From Trichobilharzia regenti (lineage: Eukaryota > Platyhelminthes > Trematoda > Strigeidida > Schistosomatidae): DNA of 64,000 nucleotides. Below are positions 9,791-22,800 of this stretch, in pieces. The notes below the pieces were generated by a model. The model had not been told where the DNA came from and did no database searches. It was given only the letters and a program-made list of their open reading frames with translations. Both the position numbers and the translations under genes were made by a program. The DNA lies in assembly GCA_944472135.2 (NCBI GenBank), contig OX235266.1:19300186-19364185 (forward strand), written 5' to 3'. How positions within the stretch are numbered: position 1 is the first letter of the stretch; the number at the start of each line of letters is the position of its first letter.

Positions 9791-12700
9791 GTAAGTTGAA
9801 AACTTTGATATTTGAAATCTTCTTGTAATAATGCAGATTTATAATTCAGGTTGATATTTTGAGGTGTTGTTGTATTTTGTGAGCTATGTATGGTCGACAG
9901 TGAACGCTTCACAGTTTTCCTGGACAACATCTTCAGAAGTTGTTTCAATATAAAATGAACTTTGAAAGTTATACATCGGTGTAGTAACAGTTCCTCCTGA
10001 TAACTTTCAATGTGACTGGTAGTTTCTGAAGATGTTCTCATACTCACATCCATTTGAATTGTTTCGCTAACCAGATAGTTGACATTTCATCGGCAAATTT
10101 CAACAACAGCGTTCCAGTGGATGCGAACGCACGAGTGACCTTGAGCCAACCAATCATAAAAATGAAGAGTTTTTGTACAAAAAGTGACGTGTTTCACAAG
10201 CAAATGCGTGACAACACATGAAACAGGGGATCTCTATCGGACTTGACTTAAAAATACGTCCCAGTTATAAAAGTAGTATAGGTTGCTAAGTTAAACTAGT
10301 TTTTGTACATGTATTCACCGGGGGTGACTGAAGATGTGCTGTTTATGTGAATCACTTATCTCTCTTATCATGTTGTGCAGTCTTCCCTGAAAGCCCTCAG
10401 CTGAATTACGATGGTTTCCAGTAAGAGGATCAACGATTACTAACCTGAAAAATGTGAATAATAAAACAAATTAAAATAAATGACATCAATTCTAAATCAA
10501 TGTCTAATCGTAACCCTAACGCATAATACAATCCTTATTCTAACCATAAACCTAACTCTAATCCTAATTATCACCCTGATTCCAACCCTAGCCCCAATAC
10601 TTACCTTAAACACCCAATCTTAACGCTAACGAGTTATCAACACATTGTCCAAACAGTACTTTAAACGTGATCTGCTTGAAATTTGCTCCTTAATTGGTGA
10701 ATAGCGTTGATATTTCAGCTGCGAAAATGACAAGTGCTGTTAACCAATGACTAGCATGCGTTCAAGGGCATTAGGGCGTTCGCATTCCTGGGATACTATT
10801 GTTGAACTCCACCCTTTTGTCTACATGATATCCTTTTTGTTGACTAATACATTTTTTTTCATGAATAATTCCCATTCGAACATTAGTAGACAGAAGACAA
10901 GTAGTTCAGCGAAGAGTCTCTTTTCGGCGAATTCATTTTCATAGCTGTACAATCGCAAATATATATGGTTATTTTGAGCGTGTGTGTGCTGTGGAGCCAG
11001 GTACATCGGTCGTTCAACGCGCATCCTGTCAAAAAGGGTCAAAGAACAATATCCAGTGTGCCTACAGAAAGGAAATAATGGCCATATAGGAGTGCAATAA
11101 TCGAACATCTCATCGACACTGGTCATTCCATCTCAACGAACGCCTCCTTCAAAGTAATCTACAAAGTGAAGAACAACCTTCCAAAGACAGTATGATTCCG
11201 TCTTCTTTGCATCGCAGAAGCCCTAGCCATCCAGTTGGTGGAACCAGAACTATGCATACAAAAGAAAATTATCCAACCACTTCTACTCACATGGTAACAT
11301 CTCCGTTGATTTGACCTAACTTTTGTTTGTTTGTTTGATATGACCTTACTTCTGTTTGTATGCTTATTTTTCTAACTTAAAACCCTTGTGTAATTCTGTA
11401 TATTATTTTGTTTCCATGTTCACCTTTGAGCACAACTCATTCATCAAACTATTCATGCCATTACGTAACTCTTATTTAACAATCATTTATGACAACTCAT
11501 CACTTTTGTTGCTATCCTCTTATCAACATCCAATTCATCTGAACTTACTAATTGTATTTTCGTTTGACAAATTTAATGTATACACACGCAAAAAATAACC
11601 ATATATATTTGCGATTGTACAGCTATGAAAATGAATTCGCCAAAAAGAGACTCTTCGCTGAACTACTTGTCTTCTGTCTACTAATACATTTTTTCATGTC
11701 TATGAGTCTGTCAATTGTGGATTCTTCTGAGTACTAGGATTCCCAGAAATTCTATTAGTATTTTCAGTGTTTCCTCCGTCTAGAATCCGAGTAATATTCA
11801 AGCGAAATTGGTATCCATATTTGTCTATGTGCATTCGTCTGATCAAATGGATGTCGGGTCTTTGAACAGATAGTTTCTTCTCGTGGATGCAAAGACCAAG
11901 AAGAAGGTCAGCTTTCAACAATGTGGTGTATTTTTACACTTGCTAAGATTTATCTGTAGAGGATGTTGTTTGTGTTTTTTTTATTTTACTGTTGCGTTTT
12001 TTGTTGACATAAGACCAATTAAGATGATTTTGTGAGCAGTATATATTCCAAAAGGTTTGAGTAGTCTTCAGGTGAATGCGGGGATGTACTTTTATACTAT
12101 AGAATGCAATTTTTGCGTGCTTTCAAAGGATATTTTTTCGTTGGATATCTTTCGATGAAGTTCCATGAATATCCAGTTTTCCGAATAGCTGGAATTCTGT
12201 ATAAGACAATCATTACAAGTTGTCTCTCCATGAACAATAAAAGACAGCTAGACGATTATCAAAGCTGATTGGCAGCAATGATAAAGAATCTGGTATATTA
12301 TGTGAATCATAGTTAAATTTGAATGTGTCTTTAAAATATAAATTTAGAATTGGAAAAGACGTGAAATGTTCTCATAGAATATAAAATATATTCACACTTG
12401 TGTGGCTTCACTCCCAGTGACATTCATAAATTACAAATTGAGTAGGAAGAAATAACATCAGGAGCCTATAGCTGCTTAACCGTAGGGACCGTTCATTAAC
12501 ACAGAAACTATCTGATGGTATTAGATGGTTGGAGGCAATCGGCAGGAAGCCTTGGAACTTGGTTTCGTGCTAGTTGGCACTCGTCATCACCGTGATGGCA
12601 AGCTAGCTAGAATGGTGGTCACATTACAACTGACTGATAGAATTCAGTCTACACCAATCAGAGGACTAGACGCATCACACTAGTTACTAGTGTAAATCAA

Positions 12701-13835
12701 AACAGAAACTATCTGTTAATGTGGCTGTCGCTGTTGGCAAAGAATTTCATCACCTCTGTCTTTTCTATGTTCACCTGAAGTCCTATCTTTGATGCTTCTT
12801 CTACCAACTCGTTGCTCTTCACTTGCATATTTCCCATTTGTGAGAAATTAGACACATATCATCGGCGAAGTCCAGATCATCCAAGCTTTTTGTGTGGGTC
12901 AATTTTACGCCTGTTTCCTCGCTGCCCGCCGCTGTCTGTCATATTATACAGTCTACTGCAGTCAGGAAGATCACTGGAGATAGTAGGTAGCTTTGTCTTA
13001 CCCCAGTCTTCACTTCAAGGATTCGGTGAGTTTCCCGTTGTGGATTACTTGGCATGCAGCATTGTCGTAGAACAGTTGGATGAGGTGTATAATTGTTGGC
13101 GACATCCTGTAGTAGTGAAGTAGTTTCCAAATCACCTCTCGACCAACTCTGTAGAAAGCCTTTTCAAAGTCAATGAAGCTGAGTGACCTAGAGAGCTGAC
13201 TGCCATTCCAAGCTGTGTTCAGTGATGATGATACGTAGTGTTACGATTTGATAGATGCATAAATTTTATCCATAAGGCATTTAATTTTATCTTTTTCAAA
13301 TAATTCCTGCTAATCGATATTGGATCGATATTATTTCGGTGATCTGTCTTTTTTCCCATCTTCTTTGCTTCGCGCATCAGTGATATCATGTTCTGGTGAC
13401 TGCCTCTGAGAATAGTGCTTAGAACAATACGTTGGCAAATCTACTAGTTGGGAAGTTCTTTAGCACAAGAGACTCATACACTACCAGGCTCTATTGACAT
13501 TCATAGTATACAGACACAGCCATATTGTGAATCCTGTGGAATTTTCTCTTTTACATGAACAAGACTGCTTTTTAATGTGTCAGATATATTGTAGATATTA
13601 TAATCTAATCAAATGTCAATTAATTTCAACATTAACCACTGAATTCCACATTTTATGATTGGCGTATTAAAAACTTCTTGAATATAAAGAAAAAGTTTGT
13701 TCAGATTGTCTTATGCTGATTATTTCACTTTCATTTTTTGTTTATTCAGATTTTAACCAGCTGAGTGAAAGTGAAACTAAAACAAAATGGAAGCCATTCA
13801 ATTTTCAATGTACATTTCTCTCTCCAACTTCATTG

Positions 13836-13871
<36 letters not shown>

Positions 13872-16800
13872 TTATACAACTCTAGAAGCTTTATTTCGTT
13901 GTTTTTCTAAATTTTATGCATTTTTTGTTTGTTTCAGGATCCAGGTGATAGATTTAAACAAATAAATAAACCATCATCATTCATGGATTCAATGGATTCT
14001 TCTACAATTATATTCGACGATTTAAGTGGTGGAATTCCGAAAGCCCGCGAAAATCAATCAGCATTACCAATTATTCAACCATTTCAATACAAGAGACATA
14101 GAAATGCTTATCTTATCTTAAAGATTACAATTTATGCATTCATATTTCTACTAATTTGTTTATGCACCATTTGTTTATATACTATGGACTATACGTATGC
14201 TCAATTTAATCCTAAATTATTAGATAATTCAACTAATCAAACATTAATAACATTTAGAAATTCGTTAATGAATGAAGTAGTCAGGAGATTGCCTGACTAT
14301 CTAGAGGAGATAATAATTCAAGGGCAGACAGAAACTGAAAGAATATTTCAAACTGTTGAAAAGGAAATAGATGTAAGTGGCTTTCAAATCTTTAAATATT
14401 CCAATTTTTAATATGAGAACAAGATATATAAACGAATAATATTGCTGTTTTCAATTAGATCTTCTTCAGGCTTTACTCTATTGTGTACATAGTTTTATAT
14501 ATAAAACTTTCTAATCATGATGGGGATTTTGTGAATCAAATAGTAGTAATAATGTGGTAAGTGTTTTGAACGTAATTAATAACGATGATTATAATGATAG
14601 CAAAATATTGATAACAAGGTCTATACAGGTGGCGATAAGAATAACGAAGGTAGTATATGTATATATGAGTATATGTAGACAATTCAATAAATAAATAAAT
14701 TAGGTCAAATCTTGAAAGGTGTAATGGACAGATAATCAGAGTTTAAATAAATATAAAAGTACGGAGATGCAAAATAAGAAGGGATGGGAGGGTTTTTGAA
14801 TAGAATTCACCTAGGCAAGCAAGGGAGAGACAAAGGTAGAACAAAATTCATTTGGTGTTTGCAAAGACTAGGACTGTTCTCTCAAATTAATTCCCATAGC
14901 TTCGGCTAAGTGTGAAAGACGGGTTCTTATTCCTTTCAAAAGGCTCCGTGGAATGCAATAGATAACTTTGAGGGTGCTATTTCCGTCCACTGGATGACCG
15001 CTTTCAATCAAATGAGCCAAAATAAAACGTATTTTGGATGTATCCTAGCTCATTTTCTAGGGAGTTATCTGTAAAGATACATATTGCTGTATTCGTAAGG
15101 CATCTTACCAATTTGATTTTGTATCGAATTGGTACAAAACTGAGGAAATATGTATATTGTCCTACAGATGTAGGTTTTCTATAGACATCTCTTTCGAGTT
15201 AACCATCCTCTCATCTGCTCAATTGGACGTCAAGGAAATGTAGATTAATCATCATGTTCTTCCTCACATGTGAAGATGAGCGATGGATGTTCATCATTGA
15301 ATTTGATTAACATTTCATTATTGTCAACTTTCACACCGAGAAGCATAAACGTATCATCAACATACCGAAATAAGAATCGGTTTTTTTACATGTTTCAATG
15401 GACTATTTTCAACCTTGACAAGAAAGAAATCTGCCAAAATTAGCCCCAATGAAGAACCCATGGCAATGACGTCGATTTGCCTGTAATAAAGGTTGTTGAA
15501 TGTGAAGTGTACACTCATAGTGCATCTTAAAAGCAGCTCTTTCAGACTAATAATTGGAATTCCAATGTCGAATTGTTTTTCTAGTATCTGTTTCCATATG
15601 AATTCCACAGTCTCCATAAGTAGTACATTGGTGAACAGTGAGGCTACACCTAAGTATAGCATTTGCTTCCCATTTACACTGATATCACCCATGTTAGCAA
15701 TGAATTCAAAAACGCCTTTAACACTATGATTTACTACCATCTTGTGTAATGGTTGGAGGAGTTCACTTAGCCACTTTTCCACTCGTGGTTGGTGGAATTA
15801 GACATATCTAGGACTGGGCGAAGAGGAATTCCTGGTTTATGTACTTTGGGAAAACCATACAATCGTGAAGTAATACTTCCAATAGGTTTAAGACGATTAT
15901 AGGCTACCTCTGAGTGGTTATGTCAACCGCTAATGAGTATTCACTTTTGATGATTCTATTGACAGTATGTTTTCATACAACGATTCATACATAAAAATTG
16001 AAGACACTATCAAGCATGTACACAGCTGTAAAATGAATTATGAAATGCTTTCCAGGCCCTCAAATGGAACTTGAGTGGGTCTGCAAACTAAGACAGTAAT
16101 TACTAATATTCTGTAAATTAGGTCACCACAAAACGCTGTGTCTTTCAAGGGAAATTTAAAATCAATAATAGTAAAGTCTTTATTCCTGACAGTATTCATA
16201 AAATGCACAGAATTTTCAGAGGAATTTGTCACATCATATTTTCCGTTCGTACAATGCCTTCAGGTAAAATATTAGCTGATTGTATAACCTTCTTGTGATA
16301 CACAGTGATCTCTGAACTGAAGCACAAACTATTCCATTATGTGATATATCTACTTTATCTCTCCTTCAGGAAATCAATCCACAATATCGATCTGTTTGAA
16401 AGCCAGTTGTAAGATGTTCAGAAGTAAATTTTGAAACCCTAGGACATGAACACATTGCCACCCACAATCAGGTCTTCCCTCAAATTCAGTAGGAACTTGC
16501 GAAACAGAAGCTTGTAAACATTTTAAATACCCAAAAGAATATATAGTAATACCACTAGAGGTCATATCTTAGTCGATTAAAGGACACCGAACGTGAGAAA
16601 ATATATGCACTTGAGGATGGAAGTTTTTCAGTAGCCAAAGTTTTAAGCAAGCTGCCTGGCTTCCCTTTTTTAAAATGATCCCCCCAAAACTATTAAAGTT
16701 TCAATTTTATTAATCTAAAATATCACTCAAGGTTTGACCCTGAAGTACAGCGTATTTTAGTCACAGTGGTTAAAATGATCCTTCGCAGAAACATACTCCA

Positions 16801-19800
16801 GTCATTCATCTAGTATAAGTTCAAGGTGCGCGTCCATTTGTTAATATATAACTTCAGGTCAGTGGGGATCACAACGATTTGGGTGAAAGAATATGAACTC
16901 TATTTGCTAAGTGCTTGATTCCATCATGACTATTTCCTCGAGTCCAATATGGAGCATAGGTCTTCAACAGCACATCTCCATCTCACCTTGTTCTCTTCAA
17001 TCTTCTTTAGCTGGTTACATAATTACTGATAATGTCTACTCTCCTCTCCTCCCCCCCCCCATTTGACCATCGAAGTGACGCCCAAGACATCATTTCTTAT
17101 TCAGGACTAGCGTGTGATGTCAGCAACGGTCTCCTCAGCGTGTCTCTGCCAACATCTTTTGTCATTCGTAACTGAATAGGAAATATCTACGTGATATATT
17201 TGCTTATATATTTCGAGGATTTACATGACAGAAAGCCATAAATCAAAGCTCCTTGTATATTAGCTGGCCCTCATTTAGGAATAAAAGTCTATATTATTAA
17301 TTTGTTTGTGTACATCAGCCATTCCTACTGGTAGTTTGTAATGACTTGAATAGTTTAATGATCAACTCCATGACTTGAGATCTGAATAGTCCAGATTCAA
17401 GGCTGAGTTGTACATATGGTTCACGTATTACTGCAGCGCAAGCAGAACCTTCCACCTTCCACTGGTTGATTTCGGTTACACTAAGAAGTAAAGCTGTGTC
17501 ACACCATATAGACCAGTGATGATCATGTGACATACCTCGGCCAAAAAAACTAAGACGTATGTGAAAATACTAGTCAACGCTAGATGGCCTAACCTCGTGG
17601 AGATACCTTTCATCGTTCGAGTCTTCTACATCTTACTGATAATGTTCTCATCATTCTTTGTGCAGAGGACTAACGCATCATTTGGTACAGTTCAGAGAAA
17701 GCGAAAGGTACCTATATATTCCTCAACTCTTCCTAAACTTAATACCTGAACTTAAGTAGTACTGGTGAGAATTAACTATCTTTACAAATAATCTTAGATT
17801 TTTTCTCCCTCTTTTGCACAGAAACAACTGATGTCAACTGTTGGCACAATAATGACATCTCTATTGGATGCATATAAACTCACTCGGTGTTGAATACTGC
17901 TGATTTGATAACACAAAGTTTGAATGAAACCATAATGGCTAGTAAGACAATTAATTCACAACAAAAGATTGTCCAAGATGTTAATAATTATATCGGTGAA
18001 CTGCGTGGTTATGCCAATATACTGAATGCATCATTCAATACAATTTGTAGACAATTAGGAGAAAATACTGTGGATAGCATCAAGTGCAAAGAGTTACAGG
18101 TAGATAAATTCATGTTTTGTCTCTCTCTCTGTGTGTGTATGTTGACTCCTTTACAAAACCATAATGAAATTCTATCGGAAAAACTGTAATTTCTTTTCAA
18201 CTGTTGGTTTGAAGGGATTAGACTGGTTTCAAGTTTGATAGAAGTTTGATCCAAGAACCACTAGGAGCGAGGGAGCACCGAATGGATATTTCGTTCCACT
18301 ATTTGGCATTCCCCTTCATCAGCACGTATCTGTGATCCCATCACTAAGAATCGAACCTGGTACTTTCAGGTTATGAGGTGGATACACCCACAAGTCAGTC
18401 ATTAGAATAGAATTCACTGTCTCAATAATTATCAATTCTGCTGATTCACAATTTTCACTGCAATCGCCAGCTCAGTGTCATTGGCAAAAAGTGCCAAGCA
18501 ACACGTCGTCCAAAATATATTCAGAGGGAAATGCAGGTGGATGGGAAATAAGCTGATATTCAAGTGATATCAGACACACCAGGCTATCAAATGAGACCTG
18601 ATTGGGAAGTGATTGACAAAGAGGCGCTTTGAGGGTGATATGTAACAGATGATTTGAGGGGTGATGAATGTTATGGTGTTGAAGAATGTTGTTGAAATGT
18701 TTTCGGGTATTTCCAAAAGTAACGATTTAGAGCATCATCGCCTACCAATAGCCACCAATTTTTATTACAACTTCATCATGAAGTCAGTCAATAGTGAACA
18801 TTAGAGTAATTTCCAGTTGTTGATTGGCAGGGATTTGATAAGTCTCAAGTTCAACGAGGAAATGATATCATTCAGAACAACACTAGAATTCATGGATTAC
18901 TAGACAGTTGCAACGTCTTTGCTTACGACTCTTCATGAGTATGTGCCCATAACTCCAAATGGTTTGCCTTGCAGCCATTGATCATGTACTAACTATTCAT
19001 AAAGTCAAAATCCAATCAAATTCCTACAAAGAACACTTGAAAATTAATCCGATGTTCACTAGTGACCGACTACAGGACTAAGTTCCCTGGAGTTAAAAAT
19101 CACTTCTAGTGAGGTCCACTGGGTCCGGTGTCAGGTAAGGCACTCGCGAATGACACTGGCTGGGGGTGGCGCTAAACACTGTGAGTCGACAGAATTTAGA
19201 ATTCATACGCCATTGGACTTTATCTCAGTGGGTAAACAGCCAACCAACACACCTTGTAGCTTGAAAGTCCTTGTTTTGATCCCCGATATCGTAGTGGATG
19301 TTTCCATCTAACAAAAATGTAAAAGTATGCATATTTAGGTGGAAAGGAGATTGACTCATCCTGCTGACTCTCTGGCTACCCTTTTCTACTTTGGACTCTC
19401 TACTTTGGATAAATGAGCATCGCAAATGACTCATATCTTTCTCATTGAGACAAAAAACCAACATCATTCATCTAAGGCATCATATCATTTCGGTAATATG
19501 AAAACCGACCGATGCTTTTTTCTCCATAAATGTCTCATGAGTACTGTAGAGAGTATTTTGACGTCTGAAATGGTCAGTGAGAATCCTACTGCCCAATGAG
19601 GACTCGGGTTAACGCTTCAAGCTGACGAGTTTGAGAAGTTTATAAGCAGATTTTTCAAGGCTGATTTACATTTTCTGTAACTTCCTTATTTTTAGGTTCC
19701 AAAATGTCTTATCTCTAAATTATGACCCGAACAGATCTTCCACGCTTTGCTAATTCTTTCCTTCGCATTGTATTTCTTGGTCTTCCTGAATCTGAATCAT

Positions 19801-22800
19801 TTGCCCTCTTGGCCATCAAATCTGTCCCCTCATATTTGATATTTTTATACCGGTGAACATCTCTTCATACACTACTGATATGTCGTATCAGTAATACACG
19901 CAACACTGTTCCTTCCCATCAAATAGTCTCGAATGGAACCATTCTGGCCTTCTTGGTTCTACGCATTCCTGCTGTAGCTTGATCCCGTCTTCCTTACGTC
20001 TAAGTTAACCCGTTTATGTTTATTTTCTCTTTCAGGACCACGTCTGTCAGTTACAGTGTATAGCCTTTACTACTTTGAGAAGAGTTTCTGTCAACCTGGC
20101 CCACATCTAACCTCATCCTCTCTATTTCTACACTTTACTTGATCACCGACCTCAAAGGTTCCGCATCGCATATACTCCTTTCTATTCTGATTTCACAGCG
20201 TCTTTCTTCTGTTTACATTTCACATTCAGGATGGCTTCTTTCTGTTCCGTTTGCAGCTTCTTCATATTCTATTCTTGATGGAGGGGCCAGGTTGTGCTGT
20301 ATATTGGTAATCGTGGTTTCCCCCCATACATCAACTGAAATGGCTACTTCTTTGTTGTTTCCTGAGTGGACGCACAATGTGGTAGTAGAATCAATGGAAG
20401 CTCTATCTCTCACTTACCTCCCTTCGAGGCAGGCTACTCCTTCAATGTACGGTTATTTCTCTCAGTCAGACCATTTGTTTGTGGATGATCTTGATCCCCA
20501 GCGGTTCCAAACAGGGAATGTATTCTTCGCATGCATTTCAGGGGCCCTGATCTGTCAGTGTCGTCTTTGGTACAGTGAGGTATCAAATACAAAAATTAAG
20601 CTCCTGGAACAATGGTCAATATAGCTAGCCCCATAGGGGCTGCTGAAATGAAAGATACAATAACAGGTGGTTAACATTAGTCCTTCACCACTCAGTCTCA
20701 AAATCACAATCCAAATGAATACATTATCTATGCATATTTACCATTTTTGAACAAAACTAGACGTCTATTCTTTGTTTTTAACTTATCAATCAACTGTTTC
20801 TTCTGTTTTTAATAGCTTCAAAGTTCAATTTTACTCGTGTCTGTAGACACACAAAAATTCGAACTGGAATCTAGCGCTGTAATGGTATTTTTAATGCGTG
20901 ATTTAAATATCAATTTGAATTCATTAACAGATCAACTTGAAGTGACAAAGGATATTTTGACGCAAAAGAAAAATGGAGTAGTACAAACAGTAGGTCTTCT
21001 TTTAGTTTATCATATTCAATGCTTACTTGGTTATAATGACAAGACGATATTCCTGTTTTCAGCCTCCGTTCTTTATTTGCAAATTCACATATATAGTGCG
21101 TCGGTGGCACAGTGGTTAGGATTCTTGCCGACCATGCACATGGTCCGGGGTTCGAGCCCACGCCGACGCACACCTGATATCTATGGTCGGCTTGCGAAAT
21201 TTGGACTACCGATATCCACGCTGAAAATTCCATACTTGTACCAGAAATGCAGTGTGGAGTCAAGCTGTAATAAAAAAAAACTGACTGTAGAAACACACTA
21301 GTATTTGTGTCGAATAAGTTTGGTGCTGGTGGTGGCTTACAGTGGATTCCAAAGTGCATTTTTTTGTCCTTTATGAGACTTGTCATCTACATGTGTCTAC
21401 CTATAATGACAGAAGATAAAGGCTAGACAACAGATTGTTTATTGAGAAAATCAAGTGATATTCATAGATTTTCTTGTGTATTATTGTCAGAGGAGATGAA
21501 ACCTCTTCGGACTTGTTGTTTTCTTGCTAAAGGTTATTCTGCATTGCTTTCGCGAATGTTGCTCAGAAAATGAAGCCATATGTCTGCGTATATGTGTGTG
21601 TCGGTGGCACAGTGGTTAGGACACTCGCTGACCATGCACATGGTCCGGGATTCGATCCCCTGCCGACGCACTCTTTTACCTCGCTAGGCCAGAAAGAATG
21701 ATGGTAAAGAGGAAAGGTTGGGCATGAGGCTTGCAATCTCATCCTGTAAAAAATAAACACTGCTACAGAAACTTCAAGCCACTAGCTTGAAGCCATATGT
21801 TCCACTGGGAACGTGAAGGAAAGAAAAACGATATCTGCGAATCCTATTTCCATACGTTTAGTTCTCTGTGATTAGTTGGTGATTTTCTCATGGCTCTAAT
21901 TTGAGACGTAACATTGACTTATATTGTTGTCTACAATTTCGACTTGTTCGTCGTCAGTTCCCACCACACACCTACATCTTCATTAAATCAAAATGTTCTA
22001 GCTGAGACTCATAGTCTACCGACGTTTACTGTTTCAGCAGCCAAAACAACATCTGCCAGGCTTCAGGCATAAGTTGTTATTTAATGAAACCATAGGTTTT
22101 GTAAATCCTGTGTAAATGATTTCCCTTGAATCAAAATGTTCTGATACATGAAATCAAGCATTTTTATCAGCCGGATGCATCTGCGTTTTCAGTGAGTGGT
22201 GGTCTACACAATAAAACCTGGACCCAGCACTAGTCGTTTCTAGAGCCAAAAAGGTTTTAGTGTTCGGGGTTCGAGATAAACTTAAACATTATGTCGAATT
22301 CAATTTAGAAGTTAAAAAAATTAAGAAGTTCACAAAATGGAGCGATCTGTGTATCTATCTGCAAAGTGGCGAGTGAACGGGTCTACGCGCATTTGAGTGT
22401 TCGCATACCTGAATTAACCCTTCAAATAGCTTAAACCAACAGGTGGTGATAGAATTCCACTTTTAGAGTTTCTGAAATAAAGTAACTTCTATAAGGAACT
22501 AGAATTTCCACTCTTTAGAATATCTGCTACTGTCTTGTCTAAAGTTTATGTCCATGCAAAAGAATTTCTTTGACTTGGGTCCAATGTTCAACTCCACAAA
22601 TCTTTCTCAGGTATCCATTTTAGGTGAGGATACGATTATGAAGCAGTTGATGCTGAAGTTCCCTAGGAGATGGTGAGCAGTGTAAGTGATGTGAGCACTT
22701 TTCCGAATCAAAGGTTGGTATTCAACCGTCAAAATCTGTTGGTTAGCCAAACCAATAGAGTCCTCTGTGGATATACTTTTTCCATCGGACTCCACACATC

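Noticed and set aside
20139..20624. 161-codon plus ORF as an extra prominin-like exon
   Set aside because: Its composition does not resemble the ectodomain, no in-phase splice pair brackets it, and exons 3 and 4 already join in phase 0.
6513..21828. Possible tRNA genes (A-box and B-box matches at 6.5, 8.0, 21.1 and 21.6 kb)
   Set aside because: They continue into shared non-tRNA bodies and tails, recur as dispersed copies and insert into other repeats, so they are SINE heads and not tRNA genes.
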